A DNA stretch of 64,000 bases from NCBI GenBank assembly GCA_023101725.1, contig JALJCO010007061.1, positions 1-64,000 of the forward strand, in the 5' to 3' direction. Source of the DNA: Atherinomorus stipes. Its lineage: Eukaryota > Chordata > Actinopteri > Atheriniformes > Atherinidae. The position numbers and the translations under genes are program-made. The notes below the pieces were generated by a model. That model was not told the DNA's origin and did not search any database. It saw only the letters and a program-made list of their open reading frames with translations. Position 1 is the stretch's first letter. The number at the start of each line of letters is the position of its first letter. Of this stretch, positions 1-11,460 are shown in pieces.

Positions 1-76
1 GGTAGCTGTGTATCAGGCTTTATATTGTTGATGTGCTTATTTTGAGCCGAACATTTCTCTCCTGTGTCCTCATTAG

Positions 77-171
77 GAGTTATCACAGCGCTGTCATGTC
101 AAGCAGCGACATCTTCCGCAGTGGAAACTCCCACCAGCTCTGCATATGTGCATTTACAGGCACCATCACAG
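77..171 (+). CDS. Possible internal exon of an unidentified host gene
   Basis: The block is preceded by a pyrimidine-rich tract ending in CATTAG (a good 3' splice acceptor) and followed by GTGAAG (a plausible donor). Its 95 bp are open in more than one frame; the frame starting at base 78 reads SYHSAVMSSSDIFRSGNSHQ and continues to the donor without a stop. I do not recognise the protein. The lack of repeat character and the good splice signals favour a real exon, which would make the following sequence an intron. A chance open stretch of this length is quite possible, so confidence is low. Confidence 0.3.
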
Positions 172-1007
172 GTGAAGACACTCTTTTTCTCTCACACGCA
201 TAGCTGATCCATTCCTTTCTTTTTATGTTTGAACTGCACGTGGACTGCTTGGGGATTTGTAAAGGTCTTAAAGATGAGAAAGCAAATAAGTGAAATTCTT
301 CTTTTTATGACCTTTATTCTGGCCTAAAGCACAAAACAAGCTCCTGATTGTCTTAATATGTGTGAAGGACTAATTGGAGCTAAATGCAATCATGTAACAG
401 CTTGTATTTAACGCCAAAGGAAAAAAAAAAAAATCCCTGTTGAAAATCTGGCACTTTCATGCATAATGGCTTCCAGAAAGGAGAAATGAGTTTCTGGATG
501 AAACACAGTTAAAAGAGAAAATAAGTAAACTGCCTGTGATTTTAAATACTAACTCTTTATCTTTCAGTTGCTTTACATCATCCATGTAAAAGCGCTGAAG
601 ATAAAAAGTCTATATTAGCATATGAAACGATCCAAATTTTGATTTAATGGTTCGAAAAGTCAGACAGGGAATTAAATCACATGATTATATAGTTTGCATG
701 AATATCTTCAGTGCAAGGCCAATAATAAATGTAAGTAAAAACTGGAGAACAGAAGTACTGGAAAAAATGCTTTTAAAACAATAAATTATATTGATGTGGA
801 AATTAAATTTAAAAAAAGATTCAAAACTTCTTTCAATTACTGTATAAAATAACTTAAGTACAGGTTAAGATTATTTAAATTTATTTAGTGGAAAAATGTC
901 CAAATATAAAATATAATAGTGATATTTGAAATTTACCAAAACAAAATGTGCAATAACCTGAATTAAAGCACTGAAAGATACCAAAACATCCTCATTATCA
1001 TAATACT
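172..1007. other. AT-rich noncoding stretch, no gene seen
   Basis: The sequence is rich in A/T with short homopolymers and stop codons in all frames. I see no repeat family, RNA gene or coding signal. It would be intron if the exon-like block just upstream is real. Confidence 0.5.
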
Positions 1008-1325
1008 AATGGATTAGATTTATATTGCGCTTTTCAAGGCACTCAAAGCACTCACAGTAGGTCCATTATTCATTCACTCCTCATTCACACTTGGTGGTGA
1101 TATGCTACGTATGCAGCCACAGCTGCCCTGGGTCAGACTGATGGAAGCGTGGCTGCCATTTCACGCCTTCGGCTCCTCTGACCACCAGAACATTCACACA
1201 CATTCATACATACAAGGAGGGTAAAGTGTCTTGCCCAAGTACAGAACAACAGATGGCTGGGGGATCGGGATTCGAACCACTGATCCTTTAATAACTGGCT
1301 GACCTGCTCTACCACATGAGCCGCT
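1008..1325 (-). mobile_element. tRNA-derived SINE, reverse orientation
   Basis: Read on the minus strand, the element starts with a tRNA-like head. An A-box-like segment (GGCTCATGTGGTAGAGC) lies at about 1306-1322, and a B box (GGTTCGAATCC) at 1268-1278. The body carries the fish-typical phrase TTGGGCAAGACACTTTACCC near 1220-1240 and ends in a tail related to GCGC-AATATAAATC at 1010-1030. Spacing of the boxes fits an RNA polymerase III promoter. The same tail recurs at 55476-55550, and a related full-length element on the plus strand lies at 44199-44443. The minisatellite begins within about 20 bp of the tRNA head. Confidence 0.75.
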
Positions 1326-1344
1326 AACGGTAGCAGCATCATGA

Positions 1345-2494
1345 CATCTGACAGGCTACCACCATCATGTGACGCAGAAGCTAGACTCTGATAGGCTACC
1401 ACCATCATGTAACGCAGAAGCTAGAATCTGATAGGCTACCACTCATCATGTAACGCAGAAGCAAGAATCTGATAGGCTACCACCATCATGTGACGCAGAA
1501 GCTAGAATCTGATAGGCTACCACCATCATGTAACGCAGAAGCTAGAATCTGATAGGCTACCACCATCATGTAACGCAGAAGCTAGAATCTGATAGGCTAC
1601 CACCATCATGTAACGCAGAAGCTAGAATCTGATAGGCTACCACCATCATGTGACGCAGAAGCTAGAATCTGATAGGCTACCACCATCATGTAACGCAGAA
1701 GCTAGAATCTGATAGGCTACCACCATCATGTAACGCAGAAGCTAGAATCTGATAGGCTACCACCATCATGTGACGCAGAAGCTAGAATCTGATAGGCTAC
1801 CACCATCATGTAACGCAGAAGCTAGAATCTGATAGGCTACCACCATCATGTAACACAGAAGCAAGAATCTGATAGGCTACCACCATCATGTAACGCAGAA
1901 GCTAGAATCTGATAGGCTACCACCATCATGTGACGCAGAGGCTAGAATCTGATAGGCTACCACCATCATGTGACGCAGAGGCTAGAGTCTGATAGGCTAC
2001 CACCATCATGTGACGCAGAGGCTAGAATCTGATGGCTCACATATGTGACGCAGGGCTAGAATCTGATAGGCTACCACCATATGTGAGAGAAGCTAGATCT
2101 GATAGGCTACCACCATCATGTAGAGAAGCTAGAATCTGATAGGCTACCACCATCATGTGACGCAGAAGCTAGAGTCTGATGGGCTACCACCATCATGTGA
2201 CGCAGGGGCTAGAATCTGATAGGCTACCACCATCATGTGACACAGAGGCTAGAATCTAATAGGCTACCACCATCATGTGATGCAGAAGCTAGAATCTGAT
2301 AGGCTACCACCATCATGTGATACAGAAGCTAGAATCTGATAGGCTACCACCATCATGTGACGCAGAAGCTAGAATTTGATAGGCTCTACCATCATGTGAT
2401 ACAGAAGCTAGAATCTAATAGGCTACCACCATCATGTGACGCAGAAGCTAGAATCTGATAGGCTACCACCATCATGTGATCAGCTAGAATCTGT
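1345..2494. repeat. 40-bp minisatellite array
   Basis: About 28 tandem copies of a 40-bp unit whose core is GATAGGCTACCACCATCATG, followed by TRACGCAGAAGCTAGAATCT. Units are nearly identical from 1380 to 1920. Units from 1930 onward carry GCAGAGG in place of GCAGAAG or other substitutions, and 2026-2110 contains several internally deleted units. The main variable position is TAACG versus TGACG. No long open frame runs through it, so it is noncoding. Nearly identical central units and divergent distal units are what unequal exchange produces. Confidence 0.95.
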
Positions 2495-2561
2495 CTGCTT
2501 TAACATATTTTATTGCCCACCACTCTCAGAGTTGGGAACAAATTACATGTTTTGTATCTGT

Positions 2562-2665
2562 ACAGTGGTATCACGATACTCAAAAAAGTATCGATTCCAA
2601 TATTTTGTCTGGCTGGTATCGAAGTATCGACTTCAGGGTATCAATAGGCCTATCCCTACCTCCAG
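2562..2665. repeat. Fragment of dispersed repeat with GTATCGATA motifs
   Basis: The segment contains repeated TATC-CGATAC and AGTATCGA motifs flanking a short AT-rich centre, a style common in degenerate hAT-like MITEs of fish genomes. Similar bits occur near 17130-17215 (CACGATACATAC, ATATTGCGATATTTT). Ends and target duplication are not identifiable, so the class is only a guess. Confidence 0.3.
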
Positions 2666-2699
2666 CTGCTGTTGAATCTTTGTCAACTCATCATTTTTG

Positions 2700-4070
2700 T
2701 CCAATGACGTAGTTTGTTTTTTTTTTTTTAGATAAAAACCTGAAATTAATATAAAAGTATATCATTTTGCATTTATTTGACTGTTTTTAGTTCATGTTAG
2801 AAATAGAAGAAACTGGATGTTCTCTCATTTCACTCAGTGGCAGAGCCTTGGGAAAGGAATCTGTTTTATTCATGACAAAAACAAAAAAACCTCAACCTCA
2901 TGATCAAAAGTCCATGAAAATGTCTGTAAAAGCTCAGAGAAGTAAAGCGGTTGTGGTTGAACTAATGTCTGCTGACATTATCTGCTCTCTTATCAGCTCA
3001 CTTCCTCTCTGTTGCCATGTTATTTTTATGACAGGAGAGTTCCTAAAATGCTTTTTGTGAGGAGGATGAAAGTACAAACTTACTCATCCATGAACGACAC
3101 AACAAATACGTTCCTCCAGTGTTTGAGGCGGTGGATTTGTACACAGCGCTGCTTGTGTGTTGGTGTACTTGTTGAACCTGGATGTCTGTCAGTCTGCTTA
3201 CATGCTCTACATCTCCTGTCTTGCTGATGGATAAATATCATGCCTTTCATTTCTTCTGCGGGGGAATTTAGTTTTATGGTTTTGTAATAAAAAGGGGACA
3301 AAAAAACTTTGATTTAAATTAATATTTTTCATTTGCTCAGCCTAATTCGCTTTGTTTCCCCATTTAATCACATTTTTTCTTCAAACATATTGCTTTTTAT
3401 GAGTTTTTTTTTATTTATCTGCAAATTTATGATTATTTGTTTTACTCTTAAATGAGCAAGAAATATTCATCTAGTATTTGCCTTATGGTTTCAGCAATAT
3501 TGAACAGTATTTGAAACTTTCTGAAGGTTGAACAGACCAACGGACTCATTTTCCTCAAGGCTGCTGTTAATCAACGGCTCTGAACTGAGGTGAGGTCATT
3601 CATCATATGTCACATTTTGTGGCTAATAGCACTGTTTGTCATCCATTTTTCCACATTATTTTAAAATGCACCAAATGAGGCCAATTTTCTGTCATTTATA
3701 GCTCAGTTTTGTTCTTTTTATGTTGCATCAGAGCTTAAAGCATGTGCACCGCTGGGACCATAAAAACCTGCAACGTCCTGCTGAACGGCCTCTTCAATTG
3801 AAATTATTGTTCTGTAAGAAAAAAAAATGTCCTGAGACACTTCTAGTTTCTTCATACATCACCAGGATTGTTTTAAACATGAATGGATATTATATGAGGC
3901 ACAAAGGTGGTCTGAGCAGCTTTCTTCTTAGGTCTGAACTCTCAGTAGAGCCTTTCTGTCACTCTAAAAGTCTTCAGGACCAGTTCTGCCGTTTTCCTGT
4001 CCCTGTCTCTGTCCAGATGATAACACACTGCTTCAGTCATGTTGAGGACCTGGGGCTCTCCTTTAGAAAA
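2700..4070. other. Noncoding, nothing recognisable
   Basis: AT-rich sequence with poly-T runs. The short open frames present lack codon structure or family resemblance. No repeat termini or RNA gene were seen. Confidence 0.5.
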
Positions 4071-4074
4071 CTGT

Positions 4075-4330
4075 GTGTAGGATCTTTACTAAAAGTGTAC
4101 GTGCGTTAAAAACCAAAGTTTGCGTGCGCCAAAAAATATTCGGATTTATAAAACCGGGCGTACGCAAGAGAAAAAAAAGGAAAGGAAGGGGAAGGAAAAA
4201 CATCAAAAAAAGAGAAAAAAAAAAACAAGCAATTTCCCCTTTATAAATCACACTCTCCCTGGAATTATGCGCAGGGGAATTTGGCTCACATGTCGCCCCC
4301 TACACACCCACATTCTACCATAAACGGTGA
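4075..4330. repeat. Possible Harbinger-type MITE remnant
   Basis: GTACGTGCG, TTGCGTGCGCC and GGGCGTACGCAAGAG motifs surround TTTATAAA blocks, as in the GCGTACGC-rich termini of many fish Harbinger-like MITEs. A purine tract (4165-4230) interrupts it. Clear inverted termini were not found. Confidence 0.3.
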
Positions 4331-5559
4331 ATGCAAAGCGCCTTATGGATATTTCTGCATATAAATAAGCCAGCTGGTCTGAGGCATTTAAAGCTTTATT
4401 GTGGCGACTGAGAAGACAATTAAATGCAATTTCACAGAGATTCAAGTCGGGTTGCTTGTTGGTGATGTGGGGGCTCATAAAAACATTTTATTTGGACTTC
4501 ACAGTGGAATCACAGATAAACAGAAGTGACAGCACGTTGCTGCAGCGGTGAATGACGTCAGCGGTACTTTATTAATCCAAACGCCGATGGCTCGCTCCAC
4601 TGAGCGCGTTACGACCAACAGCTGCACACTGGGACTAACGGTTCCGGCGGGTCGGTCGGATCTGGTTCAACACAGATCTAGGAGTTTCCAAGCATTTTGA
4701 GCAACAACACCCAAGATAGGAGACGTATATGGATCCCCATGATGATATATCCGATCAGCCTGCAGCATCTCTGTATGTGAGGCTGGAAAACTGTCCAGCC
4801 TCATGAGATGAGATGAGATTTTTGACAGCCACGTTTCCATGGAGACCATTTCTGATGAGGCTTCAACCAAGGGTAAATGGATAAGGTAATGGTCCAGATG
4901 CATCTCTCAGGTCCTGGTTCAGGTGTTTGCTGGAGAACGTTTTTTACTCCTGACTCTTCTTTTGTCCTTCACGTTTTGCTTTGTGTCGACCAAACAACGG
5001 TTTCAACCTTGAGTTAGGGGACTCATGCTGGAACGATTCCTAAGTTTAGTGGCTTAAAAACATAATAACTGAACTGACGATGTGTGAAAAAGAAGCCAGT
5101 GCCCAAAGAAAAACTTTAAGATCTTCAGAAAGCTGTAAAACTATCTCTCAACATCATTTCAGGTTATAAAACAAAGTCTGGCTGCTTCAAATAAAATGGA
5201 AATGAACTGAGAAGGTCCCCAGGACTGTTGAACATTACTGAGTAAAAACAAAACAGAAATTGTATTTTTCCATGTGAGGCAGCTGGATTCTCGTAACAGG
5301 CTCTTCATCAGATCATAAGGAAATTCTTATCAGACTGAGTTTTCCGGTTTAAACAGAACAAATAGTCCAGTCTGTCCTCGTACCCCGGCCATGTCAGATG
5401 AGAGGAGGCTGTAGTGAATATACAGTACGGATTGAAGTGTCCATGAAAATGCCCTTTTATTTCATATTTGTGATCTATGTGATAATTTGTGTAATGGTAT
5501 GGTAGACTGCCACACTGTTTAAACAGACACCATGTTTTTCTTATAGTTTACACAGCCTT
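4331..5559. other. Noncoding, nothing recognisable
   Basis: No open frame with protein-like composition, no tRNA-like boxes and no paired inverted termini were found. Confidence 0.45.
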
Positions 5560-5795
5560 AGCTTGCATGTGCCAGATGTGAAAAATGAACTCTGGATGAG
5601 TTCAGGATATTTTGGGATCTTTGCTCTAGGGGCAGAATATAGTTGTGTCTCTCAAAAATATGAGACACACAACCCCAGTTGTTTGCATAGATTGGAATTG
5701 GTTGACATTGGGTATTAAAAATTAAGAGTTGGACAATATCAGTATATCGGCCATCAGTAAAAAACCCAATATCAAACATCTCTAGATACATTAAT
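5560..5795 (+). repeat. Dispersed repeat family, copy 1
   Basis: The block around GATATTTTGGGATCTTTG and CAGAATATAGTTGTGTCTCT, followed by GACAATATCAGTATATCGG and ending ATCAAACATCTCTAG, matches 25675-25856 almost phrase for phrase. Only the 3' half of the family is present here. Terminal pieces with the same GATATTGG/AACATCCCTA ending also lie at 57308-57384. The CTAGGGATGTTYGATATTGG terminus resembles hAT-like MITE ends, but no target duplication was found. Confidence 0.6.
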
Positions 5796-6762
5796 AATTT
5801 CTCATAAAATAATTAATGCTGTTAAATGTCAGAGTCATGCAGAATGATGTGGTTTCGCAGTTTGTCCACTTGATGAAGCTCTGACTGTGTTCAGTCCTCA
5901 GTCCTCCACTGTCTTCTCACTAACTACAGCAGTAAGTTACAGCCAGGCATCACTGCAGGGGCTGAGCCTAGCAACTGTGATGGCACTAAAATAAAGCAAA
6001 ATGGAGCTCCAAAATATCAGCTTATGATTGTTTTGCCATTTTAGGAGTTACAGCAGCTTTACCATCGGCTGCGGCATTTTTTCTATTACTCTGGCTGAGA
6101 AAAAAATCAACCCAAGTCAATTTATTTTGTAAAGTTCACAAGATTTCAGGAGTCTCATGCTAACTTTGGCTAATTTCATGGACAACTTGTACACAATAAT
6201 AAAATCATATAATAAATGAAAATGTCTTTTAAATTTAGACACCTGTTGTAGAATGTCCTGTTTGGCCTGCAATGCATCTTGGGATAGGATTAGCCTTGAA
6301 CGATACATCAGACTGTCCTTAAAATCTGGGGAAAGAGGGGCACATTTGTAGGATGCATTTGAAGGAGACTTTGAATCTGGACAGCTTTGTCACAGCTGGA
6401 TTGCTGTGACGTTATCGGTCTTCAAATCCGGCTTTGGAAGGACGCAGCCCTCAAATTTGGACACAGCCTGTGACAAACAGACGATAAAGAAAGCAGATGG
6501 TATTTAAAAGACTTCCCACTTTCTTTATTCTGAGTTTGAGTGGCTTCCTCTAGGACGCAGACTCTGTTGTCCACACTGCAGGACACAGAGGACAACCTTT
6601 GTCCCCAGGCTGGGGCTAAATGCACTGCATTATATCTGCACTTTTTAGTTTGAATTACTTTTAACTTATTTGTTTTAGTTATGTTCTTTATGTCTTAACT
6701 TTAATGTTTTTTTAAATGCATAACTTTTATGTGTCTGCTTTGGCATGGGGAGTGTGACTTAT
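5796..6762. other. Noncoding, nothing recognisable
   Basis: AT-rich, no coding signal. A short CA-box-like and GC-poor sequence only. Confidence 0.4.
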
Positions 6763-7264
6763 GGGCTGTTTCCACTGCACATTTTTGTAACTCTTCCACA
6801 CGGCACGGTACGCTTTGTGTTTCCTCTGGGAAAACCTGTTACAAGCCGTTACGATTTTCTGCACCCGTTTCAGAGCTAGCTCTAATTGTCCTGAACGTAC
6901 ACAAAACGTGACATACCTGACGGCTCTCCACTGATTGGTCAAAGGAAATTGTTATCATACGTGTCATACGTGTTTCGCCTCTTTTAAAAATATCTGGCTC
7001 TGTTTTCGGTGACTACAAGCCACAGAGAAAACAACAACAGCAGTAACACCTCCATATCATCCAATGCCTCCATTGTTGTTTTAACTTTACTGACCACCGC
7101 GTGGCACGGCAGTGACGTCACAGCAGTCTCGACCACGCCTACTCCACCCACTTCCAGGTAGTAGACTACTGCTTCTCCTGTGTGGAAACAAAAACCGTCC
7201 TGGTCGTCTTCAGCGTGTGGTGTACTGTGCTGTACCGTGCCCCGTGCAGCGGCAATGGAAAAGG
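6763..7264. mobile_element. Probable MITE with imperfect terminal inverted repeats
   Basis: The left end (GGGCTGTTTCCACTGCAC, followed by GGCACGGTACG) pairs imperfectly with the inverse of the right end (ACGGTACAGC, GCACGGGGCACGG, CCATTGCCGC, AACCTTTTCC). About 500 bp lie between. A GTGACGTCACAG core sits near 7112. No transposase fragment is present. The target duplication is not clear, so the superfamily is unassigned. Confidence 0.45.
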
Positions 7265-7431
7265 TTTATTATTTGTACAGTATATCTGTGACTTGTCTTC
7301 TGTGTTTTTTAGCTCTTTTCACTTTTGAATTGCCCCGTGAGGACAAAGTTATTTGAATTGAACTGAATCCCTCTATGTAGTCATTGGAGTCTTTTTCCAA
7401 CTGCAGTTCCTGCGCTCCTGCAACATGGGAC

Positions 7432-8951
7432 TAGGGTTGCCACCCGTCCCGTAAAATACGGAATCGTCCTTTAATTGACAATGAAACGTTGCATCCAGTA
7501 TTGGTTCAATACGGGACACCATTTGTCCCATATTTTCATAAACCTTCAGCACACGTCTTTCACACACATATAAACATTAAATTTAACAATAATGAGCAAA
7601 ATAAAGAACTTTTTTAAGCCAGCAAAGAAACAGAGGGATCTACACAGGATCCTTCCTCTAGTCGTGTGTCTGTACCTGCGTGCCTGCGTGTGCTGCTGTC
7701 ACGTGCGCTCCTCACAGCACCCGCGCCTTTTAAAATGTCCACATCTGATACTCCAGCATGTTCTAAAAGCGAAAACGCTGCTAAAGAAAATACCTGAGTA
7801 GGAACAGGCCTGTCCTGGACAGCGTCAGAGGAGATGAGGAGGGGAACTGTTAAAAATGTTGGCAAGTGTTTTCTGTGTGCGCACATGGACTGTCTGACAT
7901 CAGACAGCATCATACATCATGAAAGTAACACTGCAGGCACGTGAGAACCGTGAAGACGACCTAAACGTGTGCGTCCAATCGTCATCCCTCATCTCCTGAG
8001 ACTGAATCAGTCACGCCTCGTTCAGGATCAGTTTTTATCTGGTTCTGTTTTTTCCAGAAGATGTCAGAGCATGAGCAGAGCCTACTTTAGGAGACTGGTG
8101 GTTTGGTTAGCTGATTGATTGTTTAGGACGTTGACTTTTTAAAGTTGAATGAATGATCATTTATTTCATATATAGCCTACAGAATTCAATAGTAGTAGTA
8201 GCCAATATAAATATATTATATATGTTCATTTAAACAATAAATCAAACTGAGTTAACAGTTGATAGATAAATAAATATTGTTACAAGATTATTATAAGAAT
8301 ACATAGACACATTTCCTAGATATAAAAAATTGTATAGCTTTCTATGTATTCTGTTTCAAAATGTTTATTTTGAGGAATACAGTGTTCAGTTATAACTAGC
8401 TGCATAAATTTCCTTGTTCTGTGGTTTAGCTGTCTACATGACCTGACTCTCTTTCAAGTCATAAGAAGCACCACTTAGGTAACTCTAAGTTACCTAAGTT
8501 ACCTAAGTAATATATTTTAAAAGTTAATTGTTGCACACTCCACACAAACAGATCTCCTTTGGGTGCCGGTGCATGTGATATGTGCATGACAGTCCCTCAT
8601 TAACTAGGTTTTATTGATAACTGCAATAACTAAGTTTTGTGCGTACAGAACTTTGTTATATTTTCCTCACTGTATTTTAAATAGAGATGAATGTAATTAC
8701 AATGTATGTAACCTAAAAAACAGCACTTTCTATGTAACAATGTTGCATTAAAAATGTGTTCATTGCAGCATTTCAAGCTTTAAATGTGACCAATTATTTT
8801 ATTGATCACCCCTTTCCCAAAAACACTGGCACAAAATAAAGCATTGTTGTGGGTGCCCCATGCCGCGGGTGTCGGGCCCGTGGTGGTCATGGCTCCGATG
8901 AGCTGACGTGGGCATTCCTTTTTTTTTTTTTTCTAAAAGGTGGCAACCCTA
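7432..8951 (+). mobile_element. hAT transposon, internally deleted, with 8-bp target duplication
   Basis: The termini are TAGGGTTGCCACC on the left and its inverse GGTGGCAACCCTA on the right. Both sides are flanked by a perfect 8-bp duplication, CATGGGAC, at 7424-7431 and 8952-8959. The 1520-bp body contains an open frame from 7592 whose start reads MSKIKNFFKPAKKQRD. A second stretch near 7845-7945 has a Cys/His pattern (CFLCAHMDC...HHE). These look like remnants of the N-terminal zinc-finger region of a hAT transposase, but no catalytic core is present, so the copy is non-autonomous. The intact target duplication argues for a moderate age. Confidence 0.85.
7592..7801 (+). pseudogene. Remnant of hAT transposase N-terminus
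   Basis: The frame encodes 69 residues and begins within the hAT element. Only the first roughly 20 residues (MSKIKNFF and the basic KPAKKQ) look protein-like; the rest becomes Cys-rich and low in similarity to anything I know. The IxxFF arrangement resembles a PCNA-interacting box, although the usual leading Gln is Met here. That resemblance is inference from the motif alone. Confidence 0.35.
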
Positions 8952-8959
8952 CATGGGAC

Positions 8960-11262
8960 CATCTGTTTGAGGAAGCTACAGGAGAAATCCAACTCACTGC
9001 AAAGGTCACCTGAGAATACCACACAGGGTTCATCAGTACCGATTATCAGTAAACACATTTAAAAGCTGCTGCTGAAATAACAAGCTTCAGTTTTGAAGCT
9101 TTTAGCGTGACATAACCTGGGGCTGACGAAGGTCACAGAATTATTAGCTTATAATTATCTGTCTTCACACTGAAACGCTACATTTAAGCTTAGAAATTAG
9201 ATCCGTCATAGAAAAATAAGATCTTCTAAGACATTTAGGTTGACTTTAACTGGATCTAATTCTAATTCAGCTGACGGCTTCCTGTATTTCCCAGAAGGCT
9301 TGTGAATCAGCCTCAGCGAACAGGCGCAAATCATTTGCTTTTAATCTTCAGCTCTGTGCTGAAGCGAGTCGGCAAACAGGTCATAATAAGTTCTGTTTTA
9401 ACCCCGCTTCTATCTGGCTCATTCATTTGTGTAGATGTGACTTAAAAGGTGTTTGTTTGACAGAAATTCCTTGTTTTTTTTTTTTGTTCGGGATCAATCA
9501 GCTTTGGTGTGATTAGACTGATTCAAACATCCCAAGCATGCACAGCAAAACATGACGACTCAGATCCTTACTGCCGAAATACTGCTTGATCAAATACGAC
9601 ATGCATGCTTGGTGCCTGCACACGCCTGCGGCCATGTTTTAGGACACACTGTCATACTGGGGACTGCACCATCAGTAACTTCTAGTTTTTGTACACCCAC
9701 TCTGAATTTTTAAGATCAGATTTATTTTTTAATGTAAAAGATTTGCAAAAGTATTTAAATGTTTTGCCTTCACTGTTGCTGACGCACCTACATAAAAAAG
9801 ATATTCACTTTCTCAAAGATGTATATTTTACAAGTAACTTTGGAGAAGAGTATAGTTTTAAAAGTTTTTTGCAGTATTTAGTGTTTATTATACAACTCAT
9901 TCTTCTCCCCAGGCTGTGAAAAGCCCGTCTTGCTATGTGAGCTACAGATAACCAATAACAGCATTTTAGAGGTCACAGGATGAGGAGTGTGATTAATAAC
10001 GTCCTCTATTTTATTTTCCTTTCTAGTTCTGTTTATTGCTGTGTGGGTGAGATGGCATTTATGACTTTTTTTTTGTCTTTTAAATTGCCCCTTGGAGACG
10101 AATAAAGTGATTTGATTAAATAATGGAGATATGGTGTGATTCGGCTTCAGTGCACAGTCACAGCTGTTGTAACCGCATTAAACCGAAGCAGCCATCACAG
10201 CAAATACAGGAAAAATAACTCTGGAGTTGATTTTATATGAAGGAGGCCGAAAGGTTTATTCTCATTTGGACAGGGTTTCCCACTGGGGAATCGGGACCCC
10301 CATGGGTGCTGCATAATAATTTCAGGGGGTTGCCAGATCAACTAATAAAGGCTACTTTAATCAAATAAAGCTTGGATTTTTGGAGCAATCAATATGAATG
10401 CATTACTGCAAAGAGATTAATCTGTGAAATTAACAATTCATTTATTTATTACTGTATAAATAACTTAGTTATAACTAATACCATTATAAAAATCCCAATT
10501 TGGCATTATCGCAGTGAGACAAGCTGATTTTGGGCATGTAGGCATCTTGTCACAGCAGTGAACCGATTCCATCTGAAAACATTGATCCTCCTTATTTATG
10601 AAACTTCTGATCGTTTTCAAGCCTTACGTGTAGAATTTTTTATCATTGAATATCCAGAAACAAAGTTACAACAGGTGCTATTCTAAAAATCTGGATTCGA
10701 TCTTTTTTTGGAGAGAAGAGCTGAATTTTGGCATTTGGGTGGTTTTTCCACAGCTGTTAACAAAAAGAAGTTTCGAGCAAATTTTGAACCAAAATATGTT
10801 ATTTTGAAGGTTGGAGCTCCAAAAGTTTGAAAACAACTGGGTTAGGATCTATGATGTTTTGTAGCCCCTTATTTGATATCAAAGTTTAGTGTTATTGTGA
10901 CTTGTACGATTTTAAGGTAGCACCGCAAATGACTGTAATAATATTCTAAATATGAGGCTTGAAAATTATCAGAATTTTCATAAAAGGGTCAGGAAGTGGC
11001 TTGTGTGTATTTGTGCCCCAATGAGCCCATTTTTCTCAAATTACATACTCCAATTAAAATGAATGTATCTCTGCAACCACAAGGCCTATTTGAATAAATT
11101 TGGTGTCAAATTAAAGAAAACACTTGTGAGATTTATGGAGATGTGTAAATATAAGTATATTTGATGAAAACATGAGGAGTAAATAAAGATAGCACAGCAA
11201 AAATGTCAAACTTCACCTTAAAAAACTTTAAGCATCAGCAACTCTGAAATGATGCTTTAGAA
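8960..11262. other. Noncoding, mostly unidentified
   Basis: No coding region found. The stretch near 10265-10350 (TTTCCCACTGGGGAATCGGG, then GGGGGTTGCCAGATC) resembles one end of a hAT-type MITE, without a matched partner that I can delimit. The rest is AT-rich. Confidence 0.4.
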
Positions 11263-11460
11263 CAGGGATCCCCAATTCCGGTCCTCGAGGGCCGGTGTCC
11301 TGCAGGTATTAGGAGCTCCCTTGCTGCAACATACCTGACTCCAATCAGTGGGTAATTAGCAAACTTGTGCATATGCATATGTCACAAGGTGTGTTGCAGC
11401 CGGGCAGCTCATAATACCTGCAGGACACCGGCCCTCGAGGACCGGAATTGGGGATCCCTG
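11263..11460. mobile_element. Fold-back hAT MITE with 8-bp target duplication
   Basis: The 198-bp element starts CAGGGATCCCCAATTCCGG and ends with the inverse. Its arms, about 48 bp each, pair almost perfectly through GGTCCTCGAGGGCCGGTGTC and CTGCAGGTATTA. It is flanked by a perfect 8-bp duplication, CTTTAGAA, at 11255-11262 and 11461-11468. Four more relatives of different completeness lie at 32143-32363, 33972-34079, 36104-36200 and 59475-59626. Perfect arms and duplication suggest this is among the younger insertions in the window. Confidence 0.9.

Noticed and set aside
1345..2494. Possible CRISPR array
   Set aside because: Units are directly adjacent 40-bp copies without unique spacers, and the window is eukaryotic.
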